This document shows positions 8,822 through 17,163 of a stretch of DNA of 48,145 nucleotides, piece after piece. The notes under the pieces were generated by a model. The model was not told the origin of the DNA and made no database searches. It worked only from the letters and a program-made list of their open reading frames with translations. The DNA comes from Lachnospiraceae bacterium (GTDB taxonomy: Bacteria > Bacillota > Clostridia > Lachnospirales > Lachnospiraceae): contig SFEV01000016.1 in assembly GCA_004557975.1 (NCBI GenBank), forward strand, positions 1 through 48,145, in the 5' to 3' direction. The translations under genes were made by a program, and so were the position numbers. The first letter of the stretch is position 1. Each line of letters starts with the position of its first letter.

Positions 8822-10897
8822 ATGAATGTTTACACAACAGACAAGATTCGCAACGTCGTTATTCTGGGACACGGTGGAGCAGGAAAGACAAGTCTTGTAG
8901 AAGCAATGGCATATCTGTCAGGCATTACGAGCAGGCTGGGAAATGTCGCAGAAGGAAATACCATCAGCGATTTTGATAAAGAGGAAATCAAGAGAAAATT
9001 TTCAATCAGCACATCCATGGTTCCGATTATCTGGGGAGACACGAAGATTAATGTTCTTGATGCACCGGGCTATTTCGATTTTGTAGGTGAGGCTGAGGAA
9101 GCTGCTGCAGCAGCAGATGCTGCTGTTATCGTGGTAAACGGCAAGAGCGGCGTGGAAGTAGGTACACAGAAGGCATGGGAGCTCTGCGAGAAATATAAGC
9201 TTCCGAGATTCTTCTATGTTTCCAATATGGACTATGACAACGCAAGCTATCGTCAGGTTGTGGAGGATCTGACAGAGCTCTACGGAAAGAAAATTGCACC
9301 GATCCATCTTCCGATCCGTGAAAATGAGAAATTCGTGGGCTACGTAAACGTAGTGAAGATGGCAGCCAGAAGATACGTGAACAAGCAGGAAAAGGTGGAG
9401 TGTGAAATCCCGGATTACTCCAGAGAATATCTTGACAAATACAGAGAGAATCTGATGGAAGCTGTCGCAGAGACCAGTGAAGAGTTCATGGACCGCTACT
9501 TCAGCGGCGAGGAGTTCTCTGAGGCTGAGATTATGGCTGCACTTCATGCCAACGTGGCAGATGGATCCATCGTACCGGTTACAATGGGTGCTACCGTAAA
9601 TCTTCAGGGTATTCTGATTCTCCTTGATGACATCGTAAGCTATATGCCGTCACCGGAAGCGCGCAAAATCGCCGGTGTCAACATGAAGACAAAGGAAGTA
9701 TTTGAGGCAGATTACAACTTCGCAAAGGCAAAATCTGCATACATCTGGAAGACGCTGGTGGATCCGTTTATCGGTAAGTATTCCATGATCAAAGTGGCAT
9801 CCGGCGTTATTAAGAGCGATGACACACTTTACAACGAAGCGAAAGATACAGAGGACAGAATCAGCAAGCTCTACGTCATGGAAGGCAGCAAACCGGTTGA
9901 GGTAAAAGAGCTTCATGCAGGTGATATCGGAGCAATCGGCAAGCTGAATGCTACCACAGGCGACACACTTTCCACAAAGGCTACGCCTGTTGCATACGGC
10001 AAGATCGATGCACCGGTTCCGTATACATACAAGAGATATAAGGCAAAAGTGAAGGGCGAGGAAGATAAGGTTGCTCAGGCACTGGCAAAGATGGCACAGG
10101 AAGACCTGACCATGAAGGTTGTAAATGACGGAGAGAACCGTCAGACACTTCTGTACGGTATGGGAGATCAGCATCTCGATATTATTGCCAGCAAGCTTCT
10201 CACAAAGTATAAAGTAGACGTTGATCTTGAGAAGCCGAAGGTAGCGTTCCGTGAGACGATCCGTAAGAGTTCTGACGTTGATTCCAAGTACAAGAAGCAG
10301 TCCGGCGGACACGGACAGTACGGACACGTTAAGATGCGTTTCTCACCGCTTGATACACTCGATAAAGCTTACGAGTTTGAGCAGGTAGTAGTGGGCGGAG
10401 CCGTTCCGAAGAACTACTTCCCGGCAGTTGAGAAGGGTATTCAGGATTCCTGCGTGAAGGGACCTCTTGCAGGATACCCGGTAGTCGGTGTCAAGGCTGT
10501 TCTTTACGATGGTTCCTACCATCCGGTAGATTCCTCTGAGATGGCATTCAAGACGGCTGCCAGTCAGGCATTCAAGAAAGGCTTTATGGAAGCAAGCCCG
10601 GTTCTGCTTGAGCCGATCGCATCAATGAAAGTTACGGTTCCGGATAAGTTTACCGGTGACGTTATGGGCGACCTGAATAAGAGAAGAGGCCGTGTGCTTG
10701 GTATGAATCCGGATCATAAGGGCAATACCATTGTAGAGGCAGACATCCCGATGTCAGAGCTGTACGGATATTCCACACAGCTTCGCTCCATGACAGGAGG
10801 AAGCGGGACATATTCTTACGAGTTTGCACGCTATGAGCAGGCTCCGAATGATGTACAGGAGAGAGAGATTGCAGCTCGTCAGAAAGACGAAGAATAA
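8822..10897 (+). CDS. EF-G-like translational GTPase (EF-G2 type)
   Basis: 691-residue five-domain EF-G homologue. The P-loop is GHGGAGKTSLVE (from Gly16), the G3 motif reads DAPGYFDF where canonical EF-G has D-x-PGH, and G4 reads SNMD. The C-terminal half has the domain IV and V elements (SGGHGQYGHVKMRF; RRGRVLGM). Tyr84 at the normally catalytic His position and the GHGG P-loop place it with the EF-G2 subfamily rather than the main elongation factor, which is normally encoded in the str operon with rpsL, rpsG and tuf; none are here. Its exact role (translocation, recycling or stress) is not known from sequence. The start at 8822 follows TTGGAGGAAA; the in-frame ATG at 8807 would lie within the Shine-Dalgarno sequence. 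Confidence 0.88.
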   Translation: MNVYTTDKIRNVVILGHGGAGKTSLVEAMAYLSGITSRLGNVAEGNTISDFDKEEIKRKFSISTSMVPIIWGDTKINVLDAPGYFDFVGEAEEAAAAADAAVIVVNGKSGVEVGTQKAWELCEKYKLPRFFYVSNMDYDNASYRQVVEDLTELYGKKIAPIHLPIRENEKFVGYVNVVKMAARRYVNKQEKVECEIPDYSREYLDKYRENLMEAVAETSEEFMDRYFSGEEFSEAEIMAALHANVADGSIVPVTMGATVNLQGILILLDDIVSYMPSPEARKIAGVNMKTKEVFEADYNFAKAKSAYIWKTLVDPFIGKYSMIKVASGVIKSDDTLYNEAKDTEDRISKLYVMEGSKPVEVKELHAGDIGAIGKLNATTGDTLSTKATPVAYGKIDAPVPYTYKRYKAKVKGEEDKVAQALAKMAQEDLTMKVVNDGENRQTLLYGMGDQHLDIIASKLLTKYKVDVDLEKPKVAFRETIRKSSDVDSKYKKQSGGHGQYGHVKMRFSPLDTLDKAYEFEQVVVGGAVPKNYFPAVEKGIQDSCVKGPLAGYPVVGVKAVLYDGSYHPVDSSEMAFKTAASQAFKKGFMEASPVLLEPIASMKVTVPDKFTGDVMGDLNKRRGRVLGMNPDHKGNTIVEADIPMSELYGYSTQLRSMTGGSGTYSYEFARYEQAPNDVQEREIAARQKDEE

Positions 10898-10955
10898 AGC
10901 GTCTGCTAAGATAATGACAGATACGAATAATTATATATCAGCCGCGTAAAACCAG

Positions 10956-11034
10956 GAGGATACCGCAGAATACGAGAAAACACAATCAGAACAAAATCTA
11001 TTGTGCGAGTGTTATTCTGCAGTATCCTCTTTTT
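10956..11034 (+). terminator. long-loop terminator after the EF-G-like gene
   Basis: The 16-base arm at 10956-10971 pairs with 11014-11029 with a single mismatch and is followed by TTTTT at 11030-11034. The loop is unusually long at about 42 bases. The rest of the 270-base gap up to 11169 holds no gene I can support. Confidence 0.75.
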
Positions 11035-11169
11035 GCTGCAGAACATGAGGTGCAGACTGGATATCCGCCATGATGCGCCGACAGAAAATGTCCGGGCATC
11101 ATACCCTGAGGCGGTGTATACGGGGCAACACAAAGGCGAAATATATAGGATACGGGGAGGGAGTAAGAA

Positions 11170-13338
11170 ATGGCGAAAACAAGAGGGAGAGTAACGATAC
11201 CGACGGATATTGATGTGGTACCACAGACGCTGGAGCTAATGGAGCGGTGGGGAGCGGATGCACTGAGAGACTGTGACGGCACAGAATTTCCGCAGGAGCT
11301 GCGGGAGACAGATGCGAAAGTCTATGCCACGTACTATACCACAAGAAAGGATAACGACTGGGCGAGAAAGCATCCGGAGGAGATTCAGCAGGTCTATATC
11401 ATGACACCCTTTTACTGTGCCCATGACGAACAGCTTTCGGTGCCCCTGATGAAGGGACTGTACCCTGATATGCTCTCACCGAATACGAGAGATGACATAA
11501 AGCGGTGGTGGGAGGTTGTGGACCGCACAGAAGGCAGTGTGGTTTCCACTGAGGAGTGGAGCTATGACGAGGAGAGCGGGGAAGTGAAAATCTGTGCCAG
11601 ACCATTCCATGAGTATACGGTCAGTTTTCTCGCGTATATCATGTGGGACCCGGTGCACATGTACAATGCTGTGACAAACGACTGGCAGGGTGTGGAACAC
11701 CAGATGACTTTCGATGTACGCCAGCCCCATACCCATGCGTTTACAATGGAGCGGCTCCGCAGATTTATCGCGGAGCATCCGTACGTGAATGTGATCCGAT
11801 ACACCACGTTCTTCCATCAGTTTACACTGCTGTTTGACGAGCTGGCACGCGAAAAATATGTGGACTGGTATGGGTATTCAGCCTCAGTCAGCCCTTATAT
11901 TCTTGAGCAGTTTGAGCGTGAAGCGGGCTATCCCTTCCGCCCGGAATATATCATTGACCAGGGATATTACAACGGGCAGTACCGTATCCCGTCAAAAGAA
12001 TTCCGTGATTTCCAGGATTTTCAGAGACGTGAGGTGGCAAAGATCATCAGAGAGATGGTGGAGATCACCCATGAGTGCGGGCTGGAGGCTATGATGTTTC
12101 TCGGGGATCACTGGATCGGCACAGAACCGTTTCTGGAGACATTCCCGACGCTCGGGATCGACGCAGTGGTGGGAAGCGTGGGAAATGGCTCCACACTCCG
12201 CCTGATCAGCGATATTAAAGGCGTCAGATATACAGAAGGCAGACTCCTTCCGTATTTCTTCCCGGATACGTTCCATGAAGGCGGAGATCCTGTAAAAGAA
12301 GCGAAAATCAACTGGGTGACGGCGAGACGGGCGATTCTTCGAAGTCCCATTGACAGGATCGGATACGGAGGATACCTGAAGCTGGCACTGGATTTTCCGG
12401 AGTTTGTTGACTATGTGGAGTCGGTCTGTGATGAGTTCCGCACACTGTATGACAATATAAAAGGAACGACTCCTCACTGTATCAGACGTGTGGCTGTGCT
12501 GAACTGCTGGGGCAAAATGCGAGCCTGGGGCTGTCATATGGTACATCATGCACTGTATCAGAAGCAGAATTATTCGTATGCCGGTGTGATCGAAATGCTT
12601 TCCGGTGCGCCCTTCGACGTAAGTTTTATCAGCTTTGAAGATCTGCTTGAGAATCCTTCACTGCTGGATGAGACAGACGTACTTGTGAATGTGGGTGACG
12701 GAGATACAGCGCATACGGGCGGTGAGTACTGGAGTGATCCCCGGATCACATCCATGATCCGCAGATTTGTGTGGAACGGAGGCGGAATCATTGGTATCGG
12801 GGAACCCTCCGGCCATCAGTACCAGGGACATTATCTGCAGCTTGCAAATGTATTCGGCGTGGAGCTGGAGCGCGGCTTTACACTGGGGTATGACAAATAT
12901 AACTGGGAGGAACATCCACATTTTATCACCGGGGATGCCGGAGAGAGGATTGACTTCGGAGAAGGAAAGAAGAACGTATATGCGCTGGAAAGCGCCACAG
13001 TTCTCGTGCAGAGAGAGAAGGAAGTACAGCTTGCAGTAAATGAGTTCGGCGCAGGGCGCGCTGTCTACATCAGCGGTCTTCCATACAGTTTTGAGAACAG
13101 CCGACTGTTCCACAGGGCTGTCCTCTGGAGCAGTCACAGTGAAGATCATCTTCTGGAGTGGTACAGTACAAATTACAACGCAGAAGTACACGCGTACAAA
13201 AAGAATGGAAAATACTGTGTCGTAAACAATACGTATGAGCCGCAGAAGACGACGGTTTACACGGAGAACGGAGTACACTTTGACCTGTCGCTGGAGGCAA
13301 ATGAGATACGCTGGTATGAGATTAACCGAATCGAGTAA
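11170..13338 (+). CDS. GH112 1,3-beta-galactosyl-N-acetylhexosamine phosphorylase
   Basis: Inverting phosphorylase that splits beta-1,3-galactosides such as lacto-N-biose or galacto-N-biose into galactose-1-phosphate and N-acetylhexosamine; some GH112 members instead use galactosyl-rhamnose, and I cannot settle which. It is a 722-residue cytoplasmic protein with no signal peptide. Family blocks seen: WGADALRDCDGTEFP, YWEVVDRT-like KRWWEVVDRT, HEYTVSFLAYIMWDPVHMYN, RYTTFFHQFTLLFDE and MMFLGDHWIGTEPF, whose Asp313 corresponds to the general acid of the bifidobacterial enzyme. GGGGAGGGAG lies 5' of the ATG. No sugar transporter or Leloir genes are adjacent. The last codons and the stop lie inside a dispersed palindromic repeat. 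Confidence 0.92.
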   Translation: MAKTRGRVTIPTDIDVVPQTLELMERWGADALRDCDGTEFPQELRETDAKVYATYYTTRKDNDWARKHPEEIQQVYIMTPFYCAHDEQLSVPLMKGLYPDMLSPNTRDDIKRWWEVVDRTEGSVVSTEEWSYDEESGEVKICARPFHEYTVSFLAYIMWDPVHMYNAVTNDWQGVEHQMTFDVRQPHTHAFTMERLRRFIAEHPYVNVIRYTTFFHQFTLLFDELAREKYVDWYGYSASVSPYILEQFEREAGYPFRPEYIIDQGYYNGQYRIPSKEFRDFQDFQRREVAKIIREMVEITHECGLEAMMFLGDHWIGTEPFLETFPTLGIDAVVGSVGNGSTLRLISDIKGVRYTEGRLLPYFFPDTFHEGGDPVKEAKINWVTARRAILRSPIDRIGYGGYLKLALDFPEFVDYVESVCDEFRTLYDNIKGTTPHCIRRVAVLNCWGKMRAWGCHMVHHALYQKQNYSYAGVIEMLSGAPFDVSFISFEDLLENPSLLDETDVLVNVGDGDTAHTGGEYWSDPRITSMIRRFVWNGGGIIGIGEPSGHQYQGHYLQLANVFGVELERGFTLGYDKYNWEEHPHFITGDAGERIDFGEGKKNVYALESATVLVQREKEVQLAVNEFGAGRAVYISGLPYSFENSRLFHRAVLWSSHSEDHLLEWYSTNYNAEVHAYKKNGKYCVVNNTYEPQKTTVYTENGVHFDLSLEANEIRWYEINRIE

Positions 13339-13389
13339 GTCCCCCACTTCAAATGCGTAGAGCATTAAGCGGCGTGCAGGGACTTACTT
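13323..13389 (+). repeat. dispersed palindromic element, copy A
   Basis: About 67 bases beginning TAACCGAATC. GTAAGTCCC and GGGACTTAC form the outer stem, and AATGC/GCATT an inner one. The same element recurs at 20473 and 30675 in the same orientation. This copy begins inside the GH112 gene and provides its final codons and TAA stop. Confidence 0.85.
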
Positions 13390-13398
13390 AAAAGCCAT

Positions 13399-13466
13399 AA
13401 AAAGGGCTGCCGTGAAGATGAATGAAGCATGAAAACTTTCAGAATCATCTTCACGGCAGCCTTTTA
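13399..13466. terminator. bidirectional terminator between GH112 and rnfB
   Basis: A near-perfect stem of about 20 base pairs (AAAAGGGCTGCCGTGAAGATGA-type left arm, one bulged G) flanked by A-run and T-run, suited to stop both the plus-strand GH112 transcript and the minus-strand rnf transcript. Confidence 0.88.
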
Positions 13467-13518
13467 TATGCCTTGATTCAGCTTAAGATTCCGGAGAAAT
13501 ATGATATCTCTGATCCGG

Positions 13519-14310
13519 TTATGATCTCTTCTGGATAATGCCGGCCGGACATTTGTCATGGCATTTTCCGCATCCTGTACACTTGGAATAATCAATGGAT
13601 GCCACGTTGTTTTCAACGTGAACAGCATCATTCTCGCACTGCTTTTCGCAGAGCTTACAGCCGATACAGCCTGTGCTGCAGACTTTCTTTACGGCCGGTC
13701 CGCGGTCACGATTGGAGCACGACACAGCGTACGCAGAGTCATCCGGAATGATCTCGATCAGGTGCTTCGGGCAGACAGCCACACATTTTCCGCAGGTGCG
13801 GCATTTCGCACGGTCTACCACAGCGACACCGTCAATGACAGTGATTGCATCGAAGGGGCAGACAGCGGCACAGGAACCGAAACCGAGACATCCGTAGTCA
13901 CATGCCCACGGGGAAAGTCCGCTGGCGACAGCAGAGGCACAGTCATGAATGCCGACATAATTGGACTTCTGAACGACCTTGTCGCAGGAACCGGAGCACT
14001 TGACAAAAGCAACCTCCTTTGTCGTCTCGTCAGCTTCCACACCCATAATGTGGGCAATCTGTTCTGCCACAGGAGTTCCGCCCACAGGACATCCGTTTAC
14101 GGGAGCCTCACCTTTGGCGATGGCAGCTGCCATGGCATCACAGCCCGCGTATCCACAGGCACCGCAGTTGTTGCCGGGGAGAAATTCACGGACAGCAATT
14201 TCTTTTTCATCTACTTCAACCTTAAATTTCTTATCGACCATAATCAGCAGCAGACCGATCAGGAGGCCGATAATACCCACCGCAGCGGTGGCAATAATAA
14301 TTGACTGCAT
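13519..14310 (-). CDS. rnfB: Rnf complex subunit B (ferredoxin-like electron carrier)
   Basis: Iron-sulfur subunit that takes electrons from reduced ferredoxin for the membrane Rnf complex. 263 residues: an N-terminal membrane anchor (about 4-25), the Fe-S domain with Cys49, Cys52, Cys57 and Cys74 (NNCGACGYAGC), then further cysteine clusters CLGFGSCAAVCP, CRTCGKCVAVCP, CIGCKLCEKQC and CTGCGKCHDKCP, each able to carry a [4Fe-4S] cluster. It is the last gene of the rnfC-DG-E-A-B operon, 12 bases after rnfA, and ends before the strong terminator. The order C, D, G, E, A, B is the one known from clostridia and acetogens. Confidence 0.96.
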   Translation of the reverse strand: MQSIIIATAAVGIIGLLIGLLLIMVDKKFKVEVDEKEIAVREFLPGNNCGACGYAGCDAMAAAIAKGEAPVNGCPVGGTPVAEQIAHIMGVEADETTKEVAFVKCSGSCDKVVQKSNYVGIHDCASAVASGLSPWACDYGCLGFGSCAAVCPFDAITVIDGVAVVDRAKCRTCGKCVAVCPKHLIEIIPDDSAYAVSCSNRDRGPAVKKVCSTGCIGCKLCEKQCENDAVHVENNVASIDYSKCTGCGKCHDKCPAGIIQKRS

Positions 14311-14322
14311 AATTTCCCTCCT

Positions 14323-14907
14323 TTACAGTGACAGGCTGCCGAAGCCCATGAAAGCAATTGCCATCAGAGCAGCGGAGAGCAGGACGACGGGAGCACCGCG
14401 GAACGGAGCCGGGATACTGGATTCATCGATGCGCTCACGGATACCTGCAAGCAGAACAATGGCGATCGTGTAGCCGACAGCAGTGCCGACACCGGCTGTT
14501 ACGCTTTCTGCAAATGTGTATTCATTCTGGACGTTCTGAATTGCGACACCGAGCACCGCACAGTTTGTTGTGATCAGGGGCAGGAAGATTCCAAGAGCCT
14601 GATAGATGGCCGGTGAAGTTTTCTTCAGGAACATTTCCACCATCTGAACAAGGGCTGCAATAACCAGAATGAAAACAATTGTCTCCAGGTATTCCAGATG
14701 GAGAGGCTCGAGAATAAAGTTGTAGAGCAGGTTGGCAACAGCAGAGGAGATAGCCATGACGAAGATTACGGCGCCGCCGAGGCTGGCGGATGTCTTGATC
14801 TGCTTCGACACTCCGAGGAATGAACAGATGCCAAGGAACTGGCTCAGTACGACGTTGTTGACCAGCGCCGTTGTGACAATAATTAATATCAGAGAATTAT
14901 TACTCAT
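14323..14907 (-). CDS. rnfA: Rnf complex subunit A
   Basis: Integral membrane subunit of the Rnf complex, 194 residues and about six membrane segments. The opening SLILIIVTTALVNNVVLSQFLGICSFLG holds the conserved cysteine proposed to share a [2Fe-2S] cluster with RnfE, and TTNCAVLG has the second. Its ATG overlaps the rnfE stop (ATGA), indicating translational coupling. Confidence 0.96.
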   Translation of the reverse strand: MSNNSLILIIVTTALVNNVVLSQFLGICSFLGVSKQIKTSASLGGAVIFVMAISSAVANLLYNFILEPLHLEYLETIVFILVIAALVQMVEMFLKKTSPAIYQALGIFLPLITTNCAVLGVAIQNVQNEYTFAESVTAGVGTAVGYTIAIVLLAGIRERIDESSIPAPFRGAPVVLLSAALMAIAFMGFGSLSL

Positions 14908-15587
14908 TTAACTGCTTCCTCCTTTCCATCTGTATTACAGGATTTGCTGCAGTGTGCACAGCATCCGTCACAGCCCTCTACCTTTTTATTGGCAGACGTC
15001 TTGATATTGCATGCGTTCAGGATGGCAACGAGAATTGCCATAACGAGGAATGCTCCCGGAGCCTTGACAAAGATGGCGATGGCCGGAACAGATTCCGGAA
15101 GAATAGTGAGACCAAATACAGAACCTGCGCCGAGAAGCTCACGCACGATACCGATGATGGTCAGGGCAATGGTAAAGCCAAGGCCCATGCCGATTCCGTC
15201 AAAAACTGCCAGGCCGGGGCCTACCTTGTTGGCGTATGCTTCGGCACGTCCGAGAATAATACAGTTCACGACAATCAGAGGAATATAGATGCCGAGAGCA
15301 CTGTACAGAGACGGGACGTAGGCCTGCAGAAGCAGGTCAACCACTGTAACGAGCGATGCAACAATGACAATGTAGGCCGGAAGACGTACCTGATCCGGAA
15401 TGACGTTTCTCATTACAGAAATGATCAGGTTTGAAAAAATCAGAACGGCCAGTGTTGAGAGTCCCATGCCAAGGCCGTTTACCGCAGAGGTCGTTACTGC
15501 GAGGGTGGGACACATGCCGAGCATCAGGATGAAGCACGGATTCTCTTTGATAATACCATTATAGATTCGTTCCATATATCGATTCAT
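14904..15587 (-). CDS. rnfE: Rnf complex subunit E with a cysteine-rich tail
   Basis: Membrane subunit paired with RnfA; 227 residues with about six membrane segments and conserved cysteines in ENPCFILMLGMCPTLAV and VNCIILGRAEAYA. The family core ends near residue 200. It is followed by a soluble tail with five cysteines in twelve residues (Cys206, 209, 210, 213, 217) and then a charged end. This tail is not part of the RnfE core I know. Stop and rnfA start overlap by four bases; rnfDG lies 15 bases upstream. Confidence 0.95.
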   Translation of the reverse strand: MNRYMERIYNGIIKENPCFILMLGMCPTLAVTTSAVNGLGMGLSTLAVLIFSNLIISVMRNVIPDQVRLPAYIVIVASLVTVVDLLLQAYVPSLYSALGIYIPLIVVNCIILGRAEAYANKVGPGLAVFDGIGMGLGFTIALTIIGIVRELLGAGSVFGLTILPESVPAIAIFVKAPGAFLVMAILVAILNACNIKTSANKKVEGCDGCCAHCSKSCNTDGKEEAVK

Positions 15588-15602
15588 AATCGCGACCCTC
15601 CC

Positions 15603-17150
15603 TTACTGAATTGCAGATGCGAAGAACGCAAGTGCAGTATTGACAGCATTGACAACAGCGCCGGAAGAAATGGATGCACCGGATACGGAGTCAATCTCAT
15701 CATCGGCAGTAGAACCGCCTGCCTTGTTCAGCTTAAACTGATCCACCTGAACATTGGCAAACTGACCGTAGAACGCTTCCTCGCCGCAGAGCATACCCAT
15801 ACCGGCTGTCTCATTCAGTTCTGTGAAGGAGATGCCGTTTACTGTACCGTCCCCGGCGATGCCGACAGACAGTGTGATATTGCCGTCAAATCCGTCTGCG
15901 CTGGTCACACTGATCACGTAACCTGCTGCTGAACCGTCCGCAGCCTGTCCTACGAAGACACCGTTGATGTATGTCTTGCCGTATTTTGCCGTGTCATACG
16001 GAGCACCTGCCAGGGCCTCCACAGCAGCATCGATGGTCTCGTCAGAGACAAAGGATTCAGCATCCGGACAAACGGCACGGTAGGATTCTGCCTGAGCTGC
16101 CAGCTGCTGTTCTTCGATTTTGTCTTTTGTCATCATGAATACACCGCTGAGGGCAAAACCGGCAACGAGAGTGATGACGCAGAGATTTACAGCAGCCTTC
16201 GGGAATTCAAATTCCTTGTATTCTCCCGTGGACTTGTAGCCGAGAGGTTTCGGTACCGGGAGCTTGTCGATAAACGGTACGATCATGTTGGAGATGACGA
16301 TCGCGTAGCTGAAGGAATCCGGAGCTGTGCCGTAAACGCGGAACAGGCCGGCGAGAAGACCTATGGCAGCACCGTAGATCAGATGTCCTTTGGAAGTGAC
16401 GGGACTTGTGACAGGGTCTGTCGCCATAAAGAACGCACCCATCAGGACACCGCCGCCGCAGATATGTGTCAGCAGAAACATCGGATCAAAGCCCTGTCCG
16501 CCGAAAATCGCCATAAATGCCGTGAAGACAACGATGCATGAAACCGGAATTTCCCACGTAATGCCGCGTGTGGCAAGAAGGAAGATGGCTCCCAGCAGAA
16601 GACCCAGGGCAGAACAGCCGATGACACCGGTGCTGTTGCCGATCAGAACCTCCGAGAAGCGGACTGTTCCACCGGACTGCAGCACTGCCAGAGGTGTGGC
16701 GGAGCTCATACCGTCAACGGCATAGTTTGTCATGGCACTTCCGAAGGAAATCAGCAGAAAGCAGCGCGCCGTCACTGCCGGGTTCATAAAGTTCTTGCCG
16801 AGACCGCCGAAGAGACACTTCACAAAGAGAATTGCAAAGATGCCGCCCAGCAGCGGGATGTACAGCGGAACCGTCGGAGAGAGGGAGAGTGCAAGAAGAA
16901 GTCCCGTGAGGACCGCACTTCCGTCTTTCCAGGTCTGTGGTTTTTTTGCAATTAGATCGAAAATAAATTCTGTCGCAACGGATGAAGCAACGGAAACAAG
17001 AATGATCAGCAGCGCATTCAGCCCGAAGTGGTATACTCCGAAGAGTGTGGCAGGCATAAGCGCCAGAATAACGTCCCTCATGACGCTTCCTGTCGTGATT
17101 TTATGCCTGATATGCGGGCTGGAAGAAACATTCAGTAATCTATCGTTCAT
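15603..17150 (-). CDS. fused Rnf subunits D and G
   Basis: One 515-residue frame covers two subunits that are usually separate. Residues 1 to about 315 are RnfD: several membrane segments and the FMN-attachment motif DGMSSATPL with Thr152. Residues from about 320 are RnfG: one membrane segment (VNLCVITLVAGFALSGVFMMTK) then an FMN-binding domain ending in DSVSGASISSGA, where the flavin acceptor would be Ser493 instead of the usual Thr. There is no stop between the halves. Together they should relay electrons through two covalent FMNs, RnfG facing outside. It lies 13 bases after rnfC and 15 before rnfE. Confidence 0.93.
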   Translation of the reverse strand: MNDRLLNVSSSPHIRHKITTGSVMRDVILALMPATLFGVYHFGLNALLIILVSVASSVATEFIFDLIAKKPQTWKDGSAVLTGLLLALSLSPTVPLYIPLLGGIFAILFVKCLFGGLGKNFMNPAVTARCFLLISFGSAMTNYAVDGMSSATPLAVLQSGGTVRFSEVLIGNSTGVIGCSALGLLLGAIFLLATRGITWEIPVSCIVVFTAFMAIFGGQGFDPMFLLTHICGGGVLMGAFFMATDPVTSPVTSKGHLIYGAAIGLLAGLFRVYGTAPDSFSYAIVISNMIVPFIDKLPVPKPLGYKSTGEYKEFEFPKAAVNLCVITLVAGFALSGVFMMTKDKIEEQQLAAQAESYRAVCPDAESFVSDETIDAAVEALAGAPYDTAKYGKTYINGVFVGQAADGSAAGYVISVTSADGFDGNITLSVGIAGDGTVNGISFTELNETAGMGMLCGEEAFYGQFANVQVDQFKLNKAGGSTADDEIDSVSGASISSGAVVNAVNTALAFFASAIQ

Positions 17151-17163
17151 TTTGCCCTTCCCC

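Noticed and set aside
8752..8976. Small upstream frame overlapping the EF-G-like start
   Set aside because: No ribosome site; it runs out of frame into a clear gene.
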